From NCBI GenBank assembly GCA_009930155.1, contig RZYX01000023.1:1-25489 (forward strand): 25,489 nucleotides of DNA. The letters are read 5' to 3'. Both the position numbers and the translations under genes were made by a program. Origin of the DNA: Clostridia bacterium (lineage in GTDB: Bacteria > Bacillota_A > Clostridia > Oscillospirales > Acutalibacteraceae). The notes under the pieces were generated by a model, which was not told the origin of the DNA, made no database searches, and saw nothing but the letters and a program-made list of their open reading frames with translations. Below, piece by piece: positions 16,101 to 21,939 of the stretch (its first letter is position 1; the number at the start of each line of letters is the position of its first letter).

Positions 16101-17955
16101 CGCTCAGACCGAAGCACAGAAGTCCTCAGACCTCTTTATGAAGTGCCGATACCTTGATGAAATCACTGGTGGCAAGGGTGTTGTGTTTGCAACTGGTACA
16201 CCAATTTCAAACAGTATGGTTGAGATGTATACACTACAAAGATACTTGCAATATGGCACTTTACAGCGGAATGGTTTACAACATTTTGACTCTTGGGCAT
16301 CAACATTTGGCGAAACAGTAACAGCTATTGAGCTTGCCCCTGAGGGCACTGGTTACAGGGCAAAAACTCGCTTTGCAAAGTTCTATAACCTACCTGAACT
16401 TATGTGTATGTTCAAGGAAGTTGCAGACATTCAAACAGCAGATATGCTTAATCTTCCTGTACCAGAAGCAGAGTATCATAATGTTGCTGTTAAGCCGTCA
16501 GAAATGCAAAAAGAAATGGTTGCAGAGCTTTCAGAGCGTGCTGAAAAGGTACGAAACAAGATGGTAGATAGTAGTGTTGATAATATGCTAAAAATCACAA
16601 ATGACGGTAGAAAACTTGCTCTTGACCAAAGGCTTGTAAATGAAATGCTACCTGATTTTGAGGATAGTAAAATCAATGCTTGTGTAGAAAACATCTATCG
16701 TATATGGAATGAAACAACACCTAATAAATCAGCACAGCTTGTATTTTGTGACCTCTCCACCCCTAAAGGCGATGGCACATTCTCAGTTTATAACGACATT
16801 AGGGATAAACTAATTCAGCGTGGTGTTCCAAAAGAAGAATTACAATTCATTCACGATGCAGATTCCGAAGCGAAAAAGAAAGACCTTTTCAATAAAGTTC
16901 GTAAAGGTGATGTGCGTGTTTTATTCGGCTCTACTGCCAAAATGGGAGCTGGAACAAACGTTCAAGAACGCTTAATTGCATTACACGATATTGATTGTCC
17001 GTGGCGACCAAGCGACCTTGAACAGCGTTCCGGTCGTATAATCAGACAAGGCAATACAAACCCAAAAGTAGAGATTTTTAGATATGTTACAGAGCAAACT
17101 TTTGATGCTTATTTGTATCAAATTGTTGAGGGTAAACAGAAATTTATTAGCCAAATTATGACCTCTAAAAGCCCTGTTAGAAGTGCTGAAGATATTGATG
17201 AAACGGCTCTTTCTTATGCCGAAATAAAGATGCTTGCTACGGGCAACCCCCTCATCAAAGAGAAGATGGACCTTGATATTCAGGTAGCAAAGCTCAAGAT
17301 GTTAAAGCAAAACCATTTAAGCGAGTGTTATTCTTTAGAGGATAAGCTCATTAAAACTTTCCCAAGAGAAATCAAGAGCCTTGAGGAACGCATTGTAGGT
17401 ATCGAAAAAGATATTGCTACCCTTGCAAATAACACACCTAAAGGTGAAGAAAAATTCTTGCCGATGACTATTGATGGTGTTATTTATGCCGAAAAAGCTG
17501 ATGCAGGTCAAGCACTAATAGATAGGTGTAAGGCAATGACAAAGCCAGATATTATTCCTGTCGGTGAGTATCGTAAATTTGCTATGAGCCTTGAATTTGA
17601 TACTTTTGCAAAAGAATACAAGGCAACTCTTAAAGGCGAAATATCTCACAAGACTTCACTTGGCACTGATATTCACGGTAATATCACTCGTTTAGATAAC
17701 CTATTAGAAGGTATGGGAACTCGTTTAGACACAGCTAAAAATACACTTGAGAACACTAAAACTCAGATGAAAAATGCTGAAATTGAAGTTAAACGAGAGT
17801 TCCCACAGGAGCCTGAGCTTAGAGAAAAAACAGCCCGTTTAGACGAGCTGAATATCCTGCTCAATATGGATAAACGAGAAAACGAAGTGGTTGATGGCGA
17901 TATAGAAAATGCAAATGACCCACCAGCCAAAAAAGAAAAAGATATGGAAAGGTAG
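10150..17955 (+). CDS. 2601-aa polyvalent protein: MutS-I-like, N6-adenine methyltransferase and SNF2-type helicase
   Basis: Seen in order: an N-terminal domain (1-~275; TPARWQGFLTSACRNYKCRF) typical of large polyvalent proteins; a hydrophilic linker (~278-395); conserved accessory segments (~415-700); a stretch resembling the MutS N-terminal domain (~724-820; SQYLKIKDEYPLDIVTFEVG, then CGIPRHKLEEY); a methyltransferase with SAM motif EPSCGTGNF (1127-1135) and catalytic GNVPFG (1191-1196, variant of NPPF); a superfamily 2 helicase with Walker A GAGKT (1803-1807), DEAH (1964-1967), GTPISNS and QRSGRIIRQG (2292-2301); and a coiled-coil-rich C-terminus (~2410-2590). It is co-translated with the small genes before it. 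Such proteins are a hallmark of Tn1549/CTn elements and are thought to protect or process transferred DNA, for example by anti-restriction methylation. The frame is intact. Confidence 0.93.
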   Translation: MTKFQLISEVYERELKTVSTPARWQGFLTSACRNYKCRFDEQLLIFAQRPDATAVLEIEKWNTQFNRWVNKGANGIAVFDKNTQNKRLKYYFDVSDTHEGKYAKQVPIWQYNNKFQDDIIETLEGTFGELSEKDNLVDAIFSASENAAEDNLADYLADLKFYAPESFLEGTGEDYIGKTYQDLVKNSVAYMLLTRLGFDANEYLSNEDFQGITDFNTKDTINSLGMATSDIAEMALREISSTVIALQKSDKNKIRTFVEQNNNQYNISINKNERSFDNEQSNLQQSGRLQPTQPNIATGTGTSPWEVRIGKTEISGTETQSDVGKSANLLQTERTLDGNRETGLRDDGTVSFTDGKNSGSYGKNESDRPNEVGRNDEQYQELSDGNSDERVDLLLNADLPTVEEQQNIIEESEVITTSDFSISQEEIDAVLTRGSGVQDGKYRIYEQFLKKQSMAENATMLKEEYGWGGAYPALDTEKYGKIDEGHDGKGIKISKGSIMEPTASITLNWSKVAQRISELIDTDRYLNEKQAAYFPIYQQKEIEREKRWKVAKEFNSIISEYNQYVTDLGETGKTLNQYVLTDCGQCFAMETKKTNNLSARGDFILPLMHGALETIIAENTPLTDRAKAMQIVLNGDMALSVMPEPEPEYAYEYHLGDTVYIGADSYEIVSFDNDIVKVFDDKFPLFNKEFMRADFDKKVEENPSNDHLRVIVEEKTEPTISQESPYSQYLKIKDEYPLDIVTFEVGDFFEFYLEDAKIASDIMGLHLATRVIDGEYVSMCGIPRHKLEEYTQKILDEGHNVVVHGKDEVTGKITTSKIVSESKYNQPQMVDTNIGSMPIEDYREIQAMQNGFDSYEDMRNQGVRLGDEYDTEPNIQQEIVEENFDNEFSDDELASIYGGDTAQAQEEIVEEMQSKDPYDDLIGKELTIDSRKYIIEEVRSFSKDVSMRDITFENAVGFPINRLEKVDYVRRLLAEKEKGNLVSNFDKKPKARVKTHDLHPEIKQADRNQYAITNNDLGVGTAKEKFRANMAAINLLKELEFDNHFATPAEQEILAGYVGFGSLADAFDESKTSWVNEFKELYTTLSPEEYAAARESTLTAFYTQPIVIKAMYKALENMGLSKGNILEPSCGTGNFIGMLPDPMKESKIYGVELDSLTGRIAQQLYQKSSIAVQGYENTNLPDSFFDVAIGNVPFGQFKVADKKYDKQNWLIHDYFFGKTLDKVRPGGVVAFITSKGTLDKENPQVRKYIAQRADLLGAIRLPNNAFKANAGTEVTSDIIFLQKRDRIIDIEPDWVHLGTDENGLKMNQYFIDNPEMIMGEMKEISGPYGPETACIANDNQSLEDMLSDAIGNIHAEISEYEMDELAEEEDLSIPADPTVRNFSYANLDGTIYFRENSRMTPVDVSATAESRIKGMIEIRDCVRTLIEYQTEDYPDSDIKAEQDKLNSIYDKFTKKYGVLSSRANSMAFSDDSSYSLLSSLEVIDENGNLERKADMFSKRTIKPHIAVTSVDTSSEALAVSLSEKARIDMEFMSQLTGKDESIIAEELSGVIFRVPTAMASNGERPVVYQTADEYLSGNVREKLAHAEIAAETDSLFEVNVTALKKVQPVDLTASEISVRLGATWLPPEDVQKFMFELLETPRYTQWGVKVHYSQFTSEWNIEGKSNDRSNIKAINTYGSSRINAYKIIEETLNLKDVRIFDYVEDAEGKRTAVLNKKETAIAQAKQELIKNAFNDWIWKDPSRRERLTRMYNDKFNSVRPREYDGSHISFSGINPEISLREHQVNAIAHIMYGGNTLLAHVVGAGKTFEIVAAAQESKRLGLCNKSLIVVPNHLTEQWAAEWLQLYPSANILVATKKDFEPKNRKKFTGRIATGDYDAVIIGHSQFEKIPMSIERQRAILEEQMNEIMDGISEIKRNRGDNFSIKQLEKTKKGIKLKLDKLNDQSRKDDVVTFEELGCDRVFIDEAHYYKNLYLYTKMRNVGGIAQTEAQKSSDLFMKCRYLDEITGGKGVVFATGTPISNSMVEMYTLQRYLQYGTLQRNGLQHFDSWASTFGETVTAIELAPEGTGYRAKTRFAKFYNLPELMCMFKEVADIQTADMLNLPVPEAEYHNVAVKPSEMQKEMVAELSERAEKVRNKMVDSSVDNMLKITNDGRKLALDQRLVNEMLPDFEDSKINACVENIYRIWNETTPNKSAQLVFCDLSTPKGDGTFSVYNDIRDKLIQRGVPKEELQFIHDADSEAKKKDLFNKVRKGDVRVLFGSTAKMGAGTNVQERLIALHDIDCPWRPSDLEQRSGRIIRQGNTNPKVEIFRYVTEQTFDAYLYQIVEGKQKFISQIMTSKSPVRSAEDIDETALSYAEIKMLATGNPLIKEKMDLDIQVAKLKMLKQNHLSECYSLEDKLIKTFPREIKSLEERIVGIEKDIATLANNTPKGEEKFLPMTIDGVIYAEKADAGQALIDRCKAMTKPDIIPVGEYRKFAMSLEFDTFAKEYKATLKGEISHKTSLGTDIHGNITRLDNLLEGMGTRLDTAKNTLENTKTQMKNAEIEVKREFPQEPELREKTARLDELNILLNMDKRENEVVDGDIENANDPPAKKEKDMER

Positions 17956-17962
17956 TGATTTG

Positions 17963-18304
17963 ATGGACAGAACCGAAGCAATGAACCAAAAACTTTACGA
18001 AAAGTTAAGTGCGGAATATGGCAAGTTTTACGACCACCTAAAGACTTTGCCACCCGAAGAAATTATCCGAAGTTCCTATGAAAAAGTATTCAAAGAAGAT
18101 TTGCTCTTATGCTTTGAAGTTACTGATTTAGACTATGACAAAGCAAAAGCATTGCACTCTCTTAAAGACCCTTTAGACGACCTTTACAACGAATGGCTTG
18201 GAACAGATTGTAGTTATATGGATATGCTCCGTGATGTAATTGACACACGAAGCGAATCAGCAATAAAGGAATTAAAGCAGAAATCCAAAGCACAAGAAAG
18301 GTAG
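17963..18304 (+). CDS. DUF3848-like protein (113 aa)
   Basis: The ATG at 17963 lies 7 nt after the helicase stop, with GGAAAGG overlapping that stop as ribosome binding site. The product is mostly helical: NQKLYEKLSAEYGKFYDHLK, then LPPEEIIRSSYEKVFKEDLL, LDYDKAKALHSLKDPLDDLY and MDMLRDVIDTRSE. This matches my memory of DUF3848, which follows the SNF2-methylase gene in Tn1549-type elements. Function unknown. It is the last gene of the operon; a small hairpin follows 13 nt after its stop. Confidence 0.75.
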   Translation: MDRTEAMNQKLYEKLSAEYGKFYDHLKTLPPEEIIRSSYEKVFKEDLLLCFEVTDLDYDKAKALHSLKDPLDDLYNEWLGTDCSYMDMLRDVIDTRSESAIKELKQKSKAQER

Positions 18305-18316
18305 AAAAATTAAAAC

Positions 18317-18347
18317 ATCTATGCTATAATATATGGCATAGATTTTT
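18317..18347 (+). terminator. hairpin and short T run closing the 8478-18304 operon
   Basis: ATCTATGC (18317-18324) pairs perfectly with GCATAGAT (18336-18343) around an 11-nt AT loop, followed by TTTT. The stem is AT-rich, so it is a weak terminator. It overlaps the -35 of the next promoter and could also be an operator. Confidence 0.5.
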
Positions 18348-18373
18348 ACATATAGAATATATATTTATACAAT
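18345..18373 (+). promoter_or_regulatory. promoter for the 200-aa cargo gene
   Basis: TTTACA (18345-18350) and TACAAT (18368-18373) are 17 bp apart, directly before AAAAAGGAG. This gives the downstream gene independent transcription. Confidence 0.5.
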
Positions 18374-18388
18374 ATAAAAAGGAGTTAT

Positions 18389-18991
18389 ATGACGATTGAA
18401 GATTTTGTAAAACAAAGAACCTGTTTAGAAGAAAAGCATCAAAACAGTTCTGTTAAATTGGGATGGGATTATACAGATGTATTATACTCTTTTTTAGGAG
18501 TATATGTAATAGGGTTGAGAGTATACTATCCTGAATATTTTATTGCAAAAGGAATTACAATTAGACCTATAAATGACAACAAACAAAATGCATACAGCAA
18601 AAAATTTTTTAAAAAACATTTTGCAAACTACAATGAGTTGAATGAAAAAATATCTAATTCTGGTTTTTTAGATAAATATTCTTCCCTCGGCAACATTACT
18701 CCAATATGGCCAGGTGGCAACACGCATAAAGGGCAAAGCAAATGTTTTGATATACCCGATTTATATTTTAAAAAATCCAGAGTTAGGAAATGTGCAGAAG
18801 CGTTTTTTAGTATGAAAAATTTGAATTGCTTTTTAGAACTTATATTTGAGGGAAAGTTTTACTTAGAGAAAGAAACATCTGACTTTATAAAGTTCACTAA
18901 AGAAGATTATGAGGAATTTTTGGAGCATATAGTTTTAATTATAGAATACAGAGAAAAAAAGTTACAAGAAATATTAAGTTCAATAAACTAA
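18389..18991 (+). CDS. hypothetical protein, orphan cargo gene (200 aa)
   Basis: I do not recognise a family. The ATG at 18389 has AAAAAGGAG upstream at good spacing. The product has no signal peptide; VLYSFLGVYVIGLRVYY is hydrophobic and aromatic but not a clean membrane helix. The most distinctive part is LGNITPIWPGGNTHKGQS followed by KCFDIPDLYFKKS, with invariant-looking Trp, Pro and Gly residues. The C-terminus is helical and charged. The gene has its own promoter and a strong terminator and uses more AT-rich codons than the operon before it, so it looks like a recently acquired cargo cassette. Position between two ICE modules would suit a defence or accessory gene, but no catalytic motif supports that. 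Confidence 0.7.
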   Translation: MTIEDFVKQRTCLEEKHQNSSVKLGWDYTDVLYSFLGVYVIGLRVYYPEYFIAKGITIRPINDNKQNAYSKKFFKKHFANYNELNEKISNSGFLDKYSSLGNITPIWPGGNTHKGQSKCFDIPDLYFKKSRVRKCAEAFFSMKNLNCFLELIFEGKFYLEKETSDFIKFTKEDYEEFLEHIVLIIEYREKKLQEILSSIN

Positions 18992-19009
18992 AACACAAAG
19001 ATATATTAC

Positions 19010-19044
19010 ATAGCCGATAGCTAAAAACTATCGGCTATTTTTTA
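19010..19044 (+). terminator. strong rho-independent terminator after the cargo gene
   Basis: An 11-bp perfect stem, ATAGCCGATAG (19010-19020) with CTATCGGCTAT (19028-19038), has a 7-nt loop and is followed by a T run. Confidence 0.9.
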
Positions 19045-19075
19045 TGCAAAAATTTAGATGAAAGGAGGAAAAATT

Positions 19076-19171
19076 ATGTCATATTGCACCCCTGAGCAAA
19101 TAGAAAAAGCCAAAGAAATGGACCTTTACACCTACCTTGCAAACTATGAGCCTAATGGCTTTGCTATATAG
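19076..19171 (+). pseudogene. 5' remnant of a DUF3991/toprim-type ICE gene
   Basis: The ATG at 19076 follows a good AAAGGAGG (19061-19068). The 31 codons read MSYCTPEQIEKAKEMDLYTY, LANYEPNGFAI, stop. The start matches the N-terminus of the DUF3991 (CHC2/toprim-associated) proteins that follow DUF3848 in Tn1549-type elements. These continue for several hundred residues, but here the homology stops after ~27 codons and the frame ends at TAG 19169-19171. The sequence directly beyond belongs to a different gene in the same frame, so this is one side of a deletion junction. The remnant keeps an intact translation start, so a 31-aa peptide may be made. Confidence 0.7.
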
Positions 19172-19633
19172 CTAAATATTGCGGGAGGTTTTGCTCCAAA
19201 TAGTGAATCGGCAAATGACATTTCGAAAGCACTAGGCAGTCGTACCGTCCTGTCGGGTTCAGTAAGCCGTGGCAAGAATTATCCTAGCCAATCTTTGCAG
19301 ATGATTGAAAGACCACTGATGACTTCCGATGAACTAAAAAACATGCCAAAAGGCAACTTCCTTGTAATGAAAACAGGCTGTAATGCAATGATAGTTAAAC
19401 TCAAATTGTTCTTCAAATGGGGAATTGCTTTTGATGAAAAACACCCGTATATTATCAACGACAAGGGTGCAAGAGAAGTACCATATGTATCCAAATCAGA
19501 TATTGAAAAAAGTATTGAATATAAGTATCCATTACAGCGGACAGAAAAGTATGAGGAGATTTTTGATGACTTACAGATGATAGAAAAAAATAACCACTTT
19601 GCGGAAGATAATAAGGGCTTTTTAAAAAGCTGA
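19172..19633 (+). pseudogene. C-terminal remnant of VirD4/TraG-type coupling protein
   Basis: The open frame of ~153 codons has no start codon or ribosome binding site at its head. It reads NIAGGFAPNSESANDISKAL, then GSRTVLSGSVSRGKN, ERPLMTSDELKNMPKGNFLV, MKTGCNAMIVKLKLFFKWGI. This is the C-terminal end of a type IV secretion coupling ATPase of the TraG/VirD4 family (GG..ESA.. segment, then the PLMTxDELxxMP motif). The Walker A and B motifs and the membrane segments, some 400 or more residues, are absent. It is in the same frame as the DUF3991 remnant and separated from it only by one TAG. It proves that a conjugation module once stood here and was deleted. An internal ATG at 19295 could start a short product, but function is very unlikely. 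Confidence 0.8.
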
Positions 19634-19650
19634 AGGGGGGGAGGCTTAAT

Positions 19651-19908
19651 TTGCCTTTTTTAAATCAATTATATAATGATAATGAACTTCCCAATAGGGC
19701 AAAGATCGTCTACATTTATTTGCATGATCGAATGGATAGCGATAAAAAATCTTGGCCGAGTATAAACAGAATTGCAGAGGATTTATCCCTTTCACGAAGT
19801 ACGGTAAAGCGCGCAATCGCCGACCTTGTAAAAGCAGGATATATACGAAAAGAAACATGCTTTCGAAAAAATGGATCATTTACGAGCAACCGCTATTATT
19901 TGATTTAA
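19651..19908 (+). CDS. small winged helix-turn-helix protein
   Basis: The 85-aa product starts at TTG 19651 after GGGGGGGAGG (19635-19644). The helix-turn-helix is plain: WPSINRIAEDLSLSRSTVKR then AIADLVKAGYIRKE, with a wing at NGSFTSNRYYL. It resembles the N-terminal DNA-binding part of replication-initiator or GntR-like proteins. In Tn1549-like elements a protein of this size follows the coupling-protein gene, and here it follows the coupling-protein remnant by 17 nt, so it marks the intact edge of the deletion. It probably acts as a regulator within the element. Confidence 0.8.
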   Translation: MPFLNQLYNDNELPNRAKIVYIYLHDRMDSDKKSWPSINRIAEDLSLSRSTVKRAIADLVKAGYIRKETCFRKNGSFTSNRYYLI

Positions 19909-19924
19909 ATAAAATAAAAACCGA

Positions 19925-19960
19925 GTTCACCAAGGGTGTATTATGCCCCCTTAGGTGGAC
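19925..19960. repeat. hairpin downstream of the helix-turn-helix gene
   Basis: GTTCACCAAGGG (19925-19936) pairs with CCCTT (19948-19952) and GGTGGAC (19954-19960), with one bulged A and one T·G. No T run follows, so it is not a clear terminator. It may be an operator or a palindromic remnant of the element. The rest of 19961-20170 is AT-rich, and I see no gene in it. Confidence 0.4.
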
Positions 19961-20170
19961 TGAGGTATGGTTCATAGTGGACTCCCAAAGAAAAACTAAC
20001 TTTAAAATTATTACTAACAGAGAGAAGAATAATATTACGTGATTAGTTCTAAAAAACATTAAAATATAAATAGCTTTTTATATTTATAACAATTAAAATG
20101 ATTTAATCCGACTATCTGTAAAAAGATTAGTATATTTCTGATGTTTGTTTAAATTTAAAACAAAAAACTA

Positions 20171-20198
20171 TTGATTAATTGGAAGATTATGTTATAAT
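20171..20198 (+). promoter_or_regulatory. promoter of the dockerin-sortase operon
   Basis: TTGATT (20171-20176) and a perfect TATAAT (20193-20198) are 16 bp apart, ~44 bp before the GTG start of the dockerin gene. It is the only clear promoter before the six-gene run to 25406. Confidence 0.55.
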
Positions 20199-20241
20199 AT
20201 ATATTATTTTGTTAGAATTTTTTTAAAAAGGTGGGTAGAAA

Positions 20242-20769
20242 GTGAAGAGAAAAGGATTATTATCTGTTTTATTAGCATTGACATTGACATTTACATATTT
20301 TTCTTTAATAGCTTTTGCTGATACAAGTTCAGATAATCAAATCACGCCTACAGGATCAAGCGGATACTCGGTGGTATCAGGCAGCACTGTGGGATTATCT
20401 GGTGATTTTCTCACCGGAGTTGTTAGAGGAAGTACTGTTGCAACATTAAAGGAGAATATTTCTGATTCAGTCACTGCCTACAGTGCATCGGGTGCTATGC
20501 TTTCAGACAATACTCTCGTGGGAACAGGTTGTTATATTGTTCTTTACCAAAATTCCGTTGAAGTTGACAGGGTTATAGTTGTAGTCTGGGGAGATACAAA
20601 TGGGGACGGGTATGTCAGGACATATGACGCAAAAAGAATTTTGAGAGACATTGTCGGCTCTGATAATCTTGAAAATGAATACTATCTTGCGGCTGATACC
20701 AATTCAAATGCCGGAACGTTGTCTACATATGATGCAAAGCTTATATTAAAAGCTATTGCGGCAACGTAA
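20242..20769 (+). CDS. small secreted dockerin-domain protein
   Basis: The 175-aa product starts at GTG 20242, after AAAAGGTGGG. A signal peptide covers residues ~1-26 (cleavage after AFA). Residues ~40-116 form a small beta domain with VRGSTVATLKENISDSVTAY and TLVGTGCYIVLYQNSVEVD, the type often found just before dockerins in ruminococcal proteins. The C-terminus is a type I dockerin with two repeats. The first is a good calcium loop, DTNGDGYVRTYD (118-129), followed by AKRIL; the second, DTNSNAGTLSTYD (152-164), has one extra residue in the loop. Both end TYDAKxIL, so the module is symmetric. No catalytic or carbohydrate-binding domain is present, so it is an adaptor rather than an enzyme. 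The likely partner is a cohesin, possibly the protein encoded next. Confidence 0.88.
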   Translation: MKRKGLLSVLLALTLTFTYFSLIAFADTSSDNQITPTGSSGYSVVSGSTVGLSGDFLTGVVRGSTVATLKENISDSVTAYSASGAMLSDNTLVGTGCYIVLYQNSVEVDRVIVVVWGDTNGDGYVRTYDAKRILRDIVGSDNLENEYYLAADTNSNAGTLSTYDAKLILKAIAAT

Positions 20770-20788
20770 AGAAAGGAATGTACAGTCT

Positions 20789-21904
20789 ATGAATAATAAA
20801 AAGTTTTTATCAATTGTAGTTGTAATGATTATGTGCATTACATTTACCATACCCGCATTTGCGGCTGGTTCTGCAAGTGTCAGTGTTTCGCCAAGCAGCA
20901 GTAGCATTACACAGGGGACGGAATCTGTTTCTTTTCACATAAAGGTAACAGCTGCAGGCTCAGATCTTGTAGGTGGAGTCACAGCAACCATTTCACCTTC
21001 AAGCGGACTTACCGTAACTGGTGTATCCAATAGTTCAGGTTGGATGGTTGTGTATAATTCATCTACATCAAAATTTTCTTCAACCGGAGAAGACTCGTTT
21101 CAAAGTACAACATTTACTGTAACGTGTTCAGTATCAGGTTCTGTTGGAGCAGGGGCAACACTATCACTTTCAGCAGGCGGATTTACAGTTGAGTCTGATT
21201 CAGGTGAAATTCTCAGCGCCTCGGGAGCATCCGGAAGTGTTTCGGTAGATGCATCAGAAACGAACCCGGCAGCAACAACAAAGGCAGCAACAACAAAGGC
21301 AGCAACAACAAAGGCAGCAACAACATCAACAACAGCCGGAGCAAGTACAACAGCAACGACTATAGCTAAATCAAGTAATGCTTCACTTTCTTCACTTTCA
21401 ATAAAACTTATCGGCGGGTATAAGCTCAGTCCAAAATTTGATCCTTCAGTAACCAAATACACATTGACTGTCCCTGCCGGAACAAAAAGCCTTGACATAT
21501 CCGCAATCGCTAAATATTTTGACGTAGCGAAAGTTGATATAAAAGGCGGTCAAAACCTTGTACCGGATCAGGACAACATAGTAACCATAACTGTTACCGC
21601 AGAGGATGGAACAAAAAAGACATATACAATAACAGTCGTATTTGCGGATGAGGCAATGGCAACTGCAAAAACTTCTGAAGGCGTTAAAACATGGCTTGCA
21701 GTTCTATTGTGTATTCTAGCTATTATTTTCGGATTCGTTATAGGATTTATGGTTCGAAAGATATTCTTCGAGGAAAATGACGATAATAATAGTAATAGTA
21801 ATCATGATGATTTCAATAACAACAGTTTTTACGAAAGTCATGATGATTCCGAAATAACTCAAAAAATAACCATAAATACTTTTGAGCAAAGTGCAGACGA
21901 TTAA
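20789..21904 (+). CDS. membrane-anchored cohesin-like and cadherin-like surface protein
   Basis: The start at ATG 20789 (371 aa) is chosen from the AAAGGA at 20772-20777 and the signal peptide that begins there; a TTG at 20756 would add an unlikely charged leader. Residues 1-25 are the signal peptide (cleavage after AFA). Residues ~28-152 form a Ser-rich beta sandwich (SVSVSPSSSSITQGTESVSF, GVTATISPSSGLTVTGVSN, STTFTVTCSV, AGGFTV) with the strand order of a cohesin. A linker with AATTK repeats spans ~158-195. Residues ~198-286 match the cadherin-like beta-sandwich domain (LSIKLIGGYKLSPKFDPSVT, TYTITVVF). A membrane helix is at ~299-322, then a cytoplasmic tail rich in Asn/Asp. It probably displays the cohesin outside the membrane without sortase. 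Cohesin identity is probable, not proven. Confidence 0.75.
   Translation: MNNKKFLSIVVVMIMCITFTIPAFAAGSASVSVSPSSSSITQGTESVSFHIKVTAAGSDLVGGVTATISPSSGLTVTGVSNSSGWMVVYNSSTSKFSSTGEDSFQSTTFTVTCSVSGSVGAGATLSLSAGGFTVESDSGEILSASGASGSVSVDASETNPAATTKAATTKAATTKAATTSTTAGASTTATTIAKSSNASLSSLSIKLIGGYKLSPKFDPSVTKYTLTVPAGTKSLDISAIAKYFDVAKVDIKGGQNLVPDQDNIVTITVTAEDGTKKTYTITVVFADEAMATAKTSEGVKTWLAVLLCILAIIFGFVIGFMVRKIFFEENDDNNSNSNHDDFNNNSFYESHDDSEITQKITINTFEQSADD
21269..21325 (+). repeat. 15-bp coding tandem repeat (AATTK linker)
   Basis: The unit GCAGCAACAACAAAG is repeated three times without change (21269-21313) and partially a fourth time. It encodes Ala-Ala-Thr-Thr-Lys in the linker between the cohesin-like and cadherin-like domains. 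The identical nucleotides suggest recent slippage and likely strain-to-strain length variation. Confidence 0.85.
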
Positions 21905-21939
21905 TCAAAATTAATTTTAAAATTTAGGAGGAAGCAGCA

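Noticed and set aside
19752..20042. 96-aa + strand ORF overlapping the helix-turn-helix gene
   Set aside because: It is out of frame with a clear helix-turn-helix protein, and its product has no sensible composition.
21269..21325. CRISPR-like short repeat
   Set aside because: It is an in-frame 15-bp repeat coding for a linker, with no spacers.
21100..21498. 132-aa - strand ORF rich in Val/Ala
   Set aside because: It is the antisense of the AATTK-repeat linker; the composition is a mirror of the repeat and there is no ribosome binding site.
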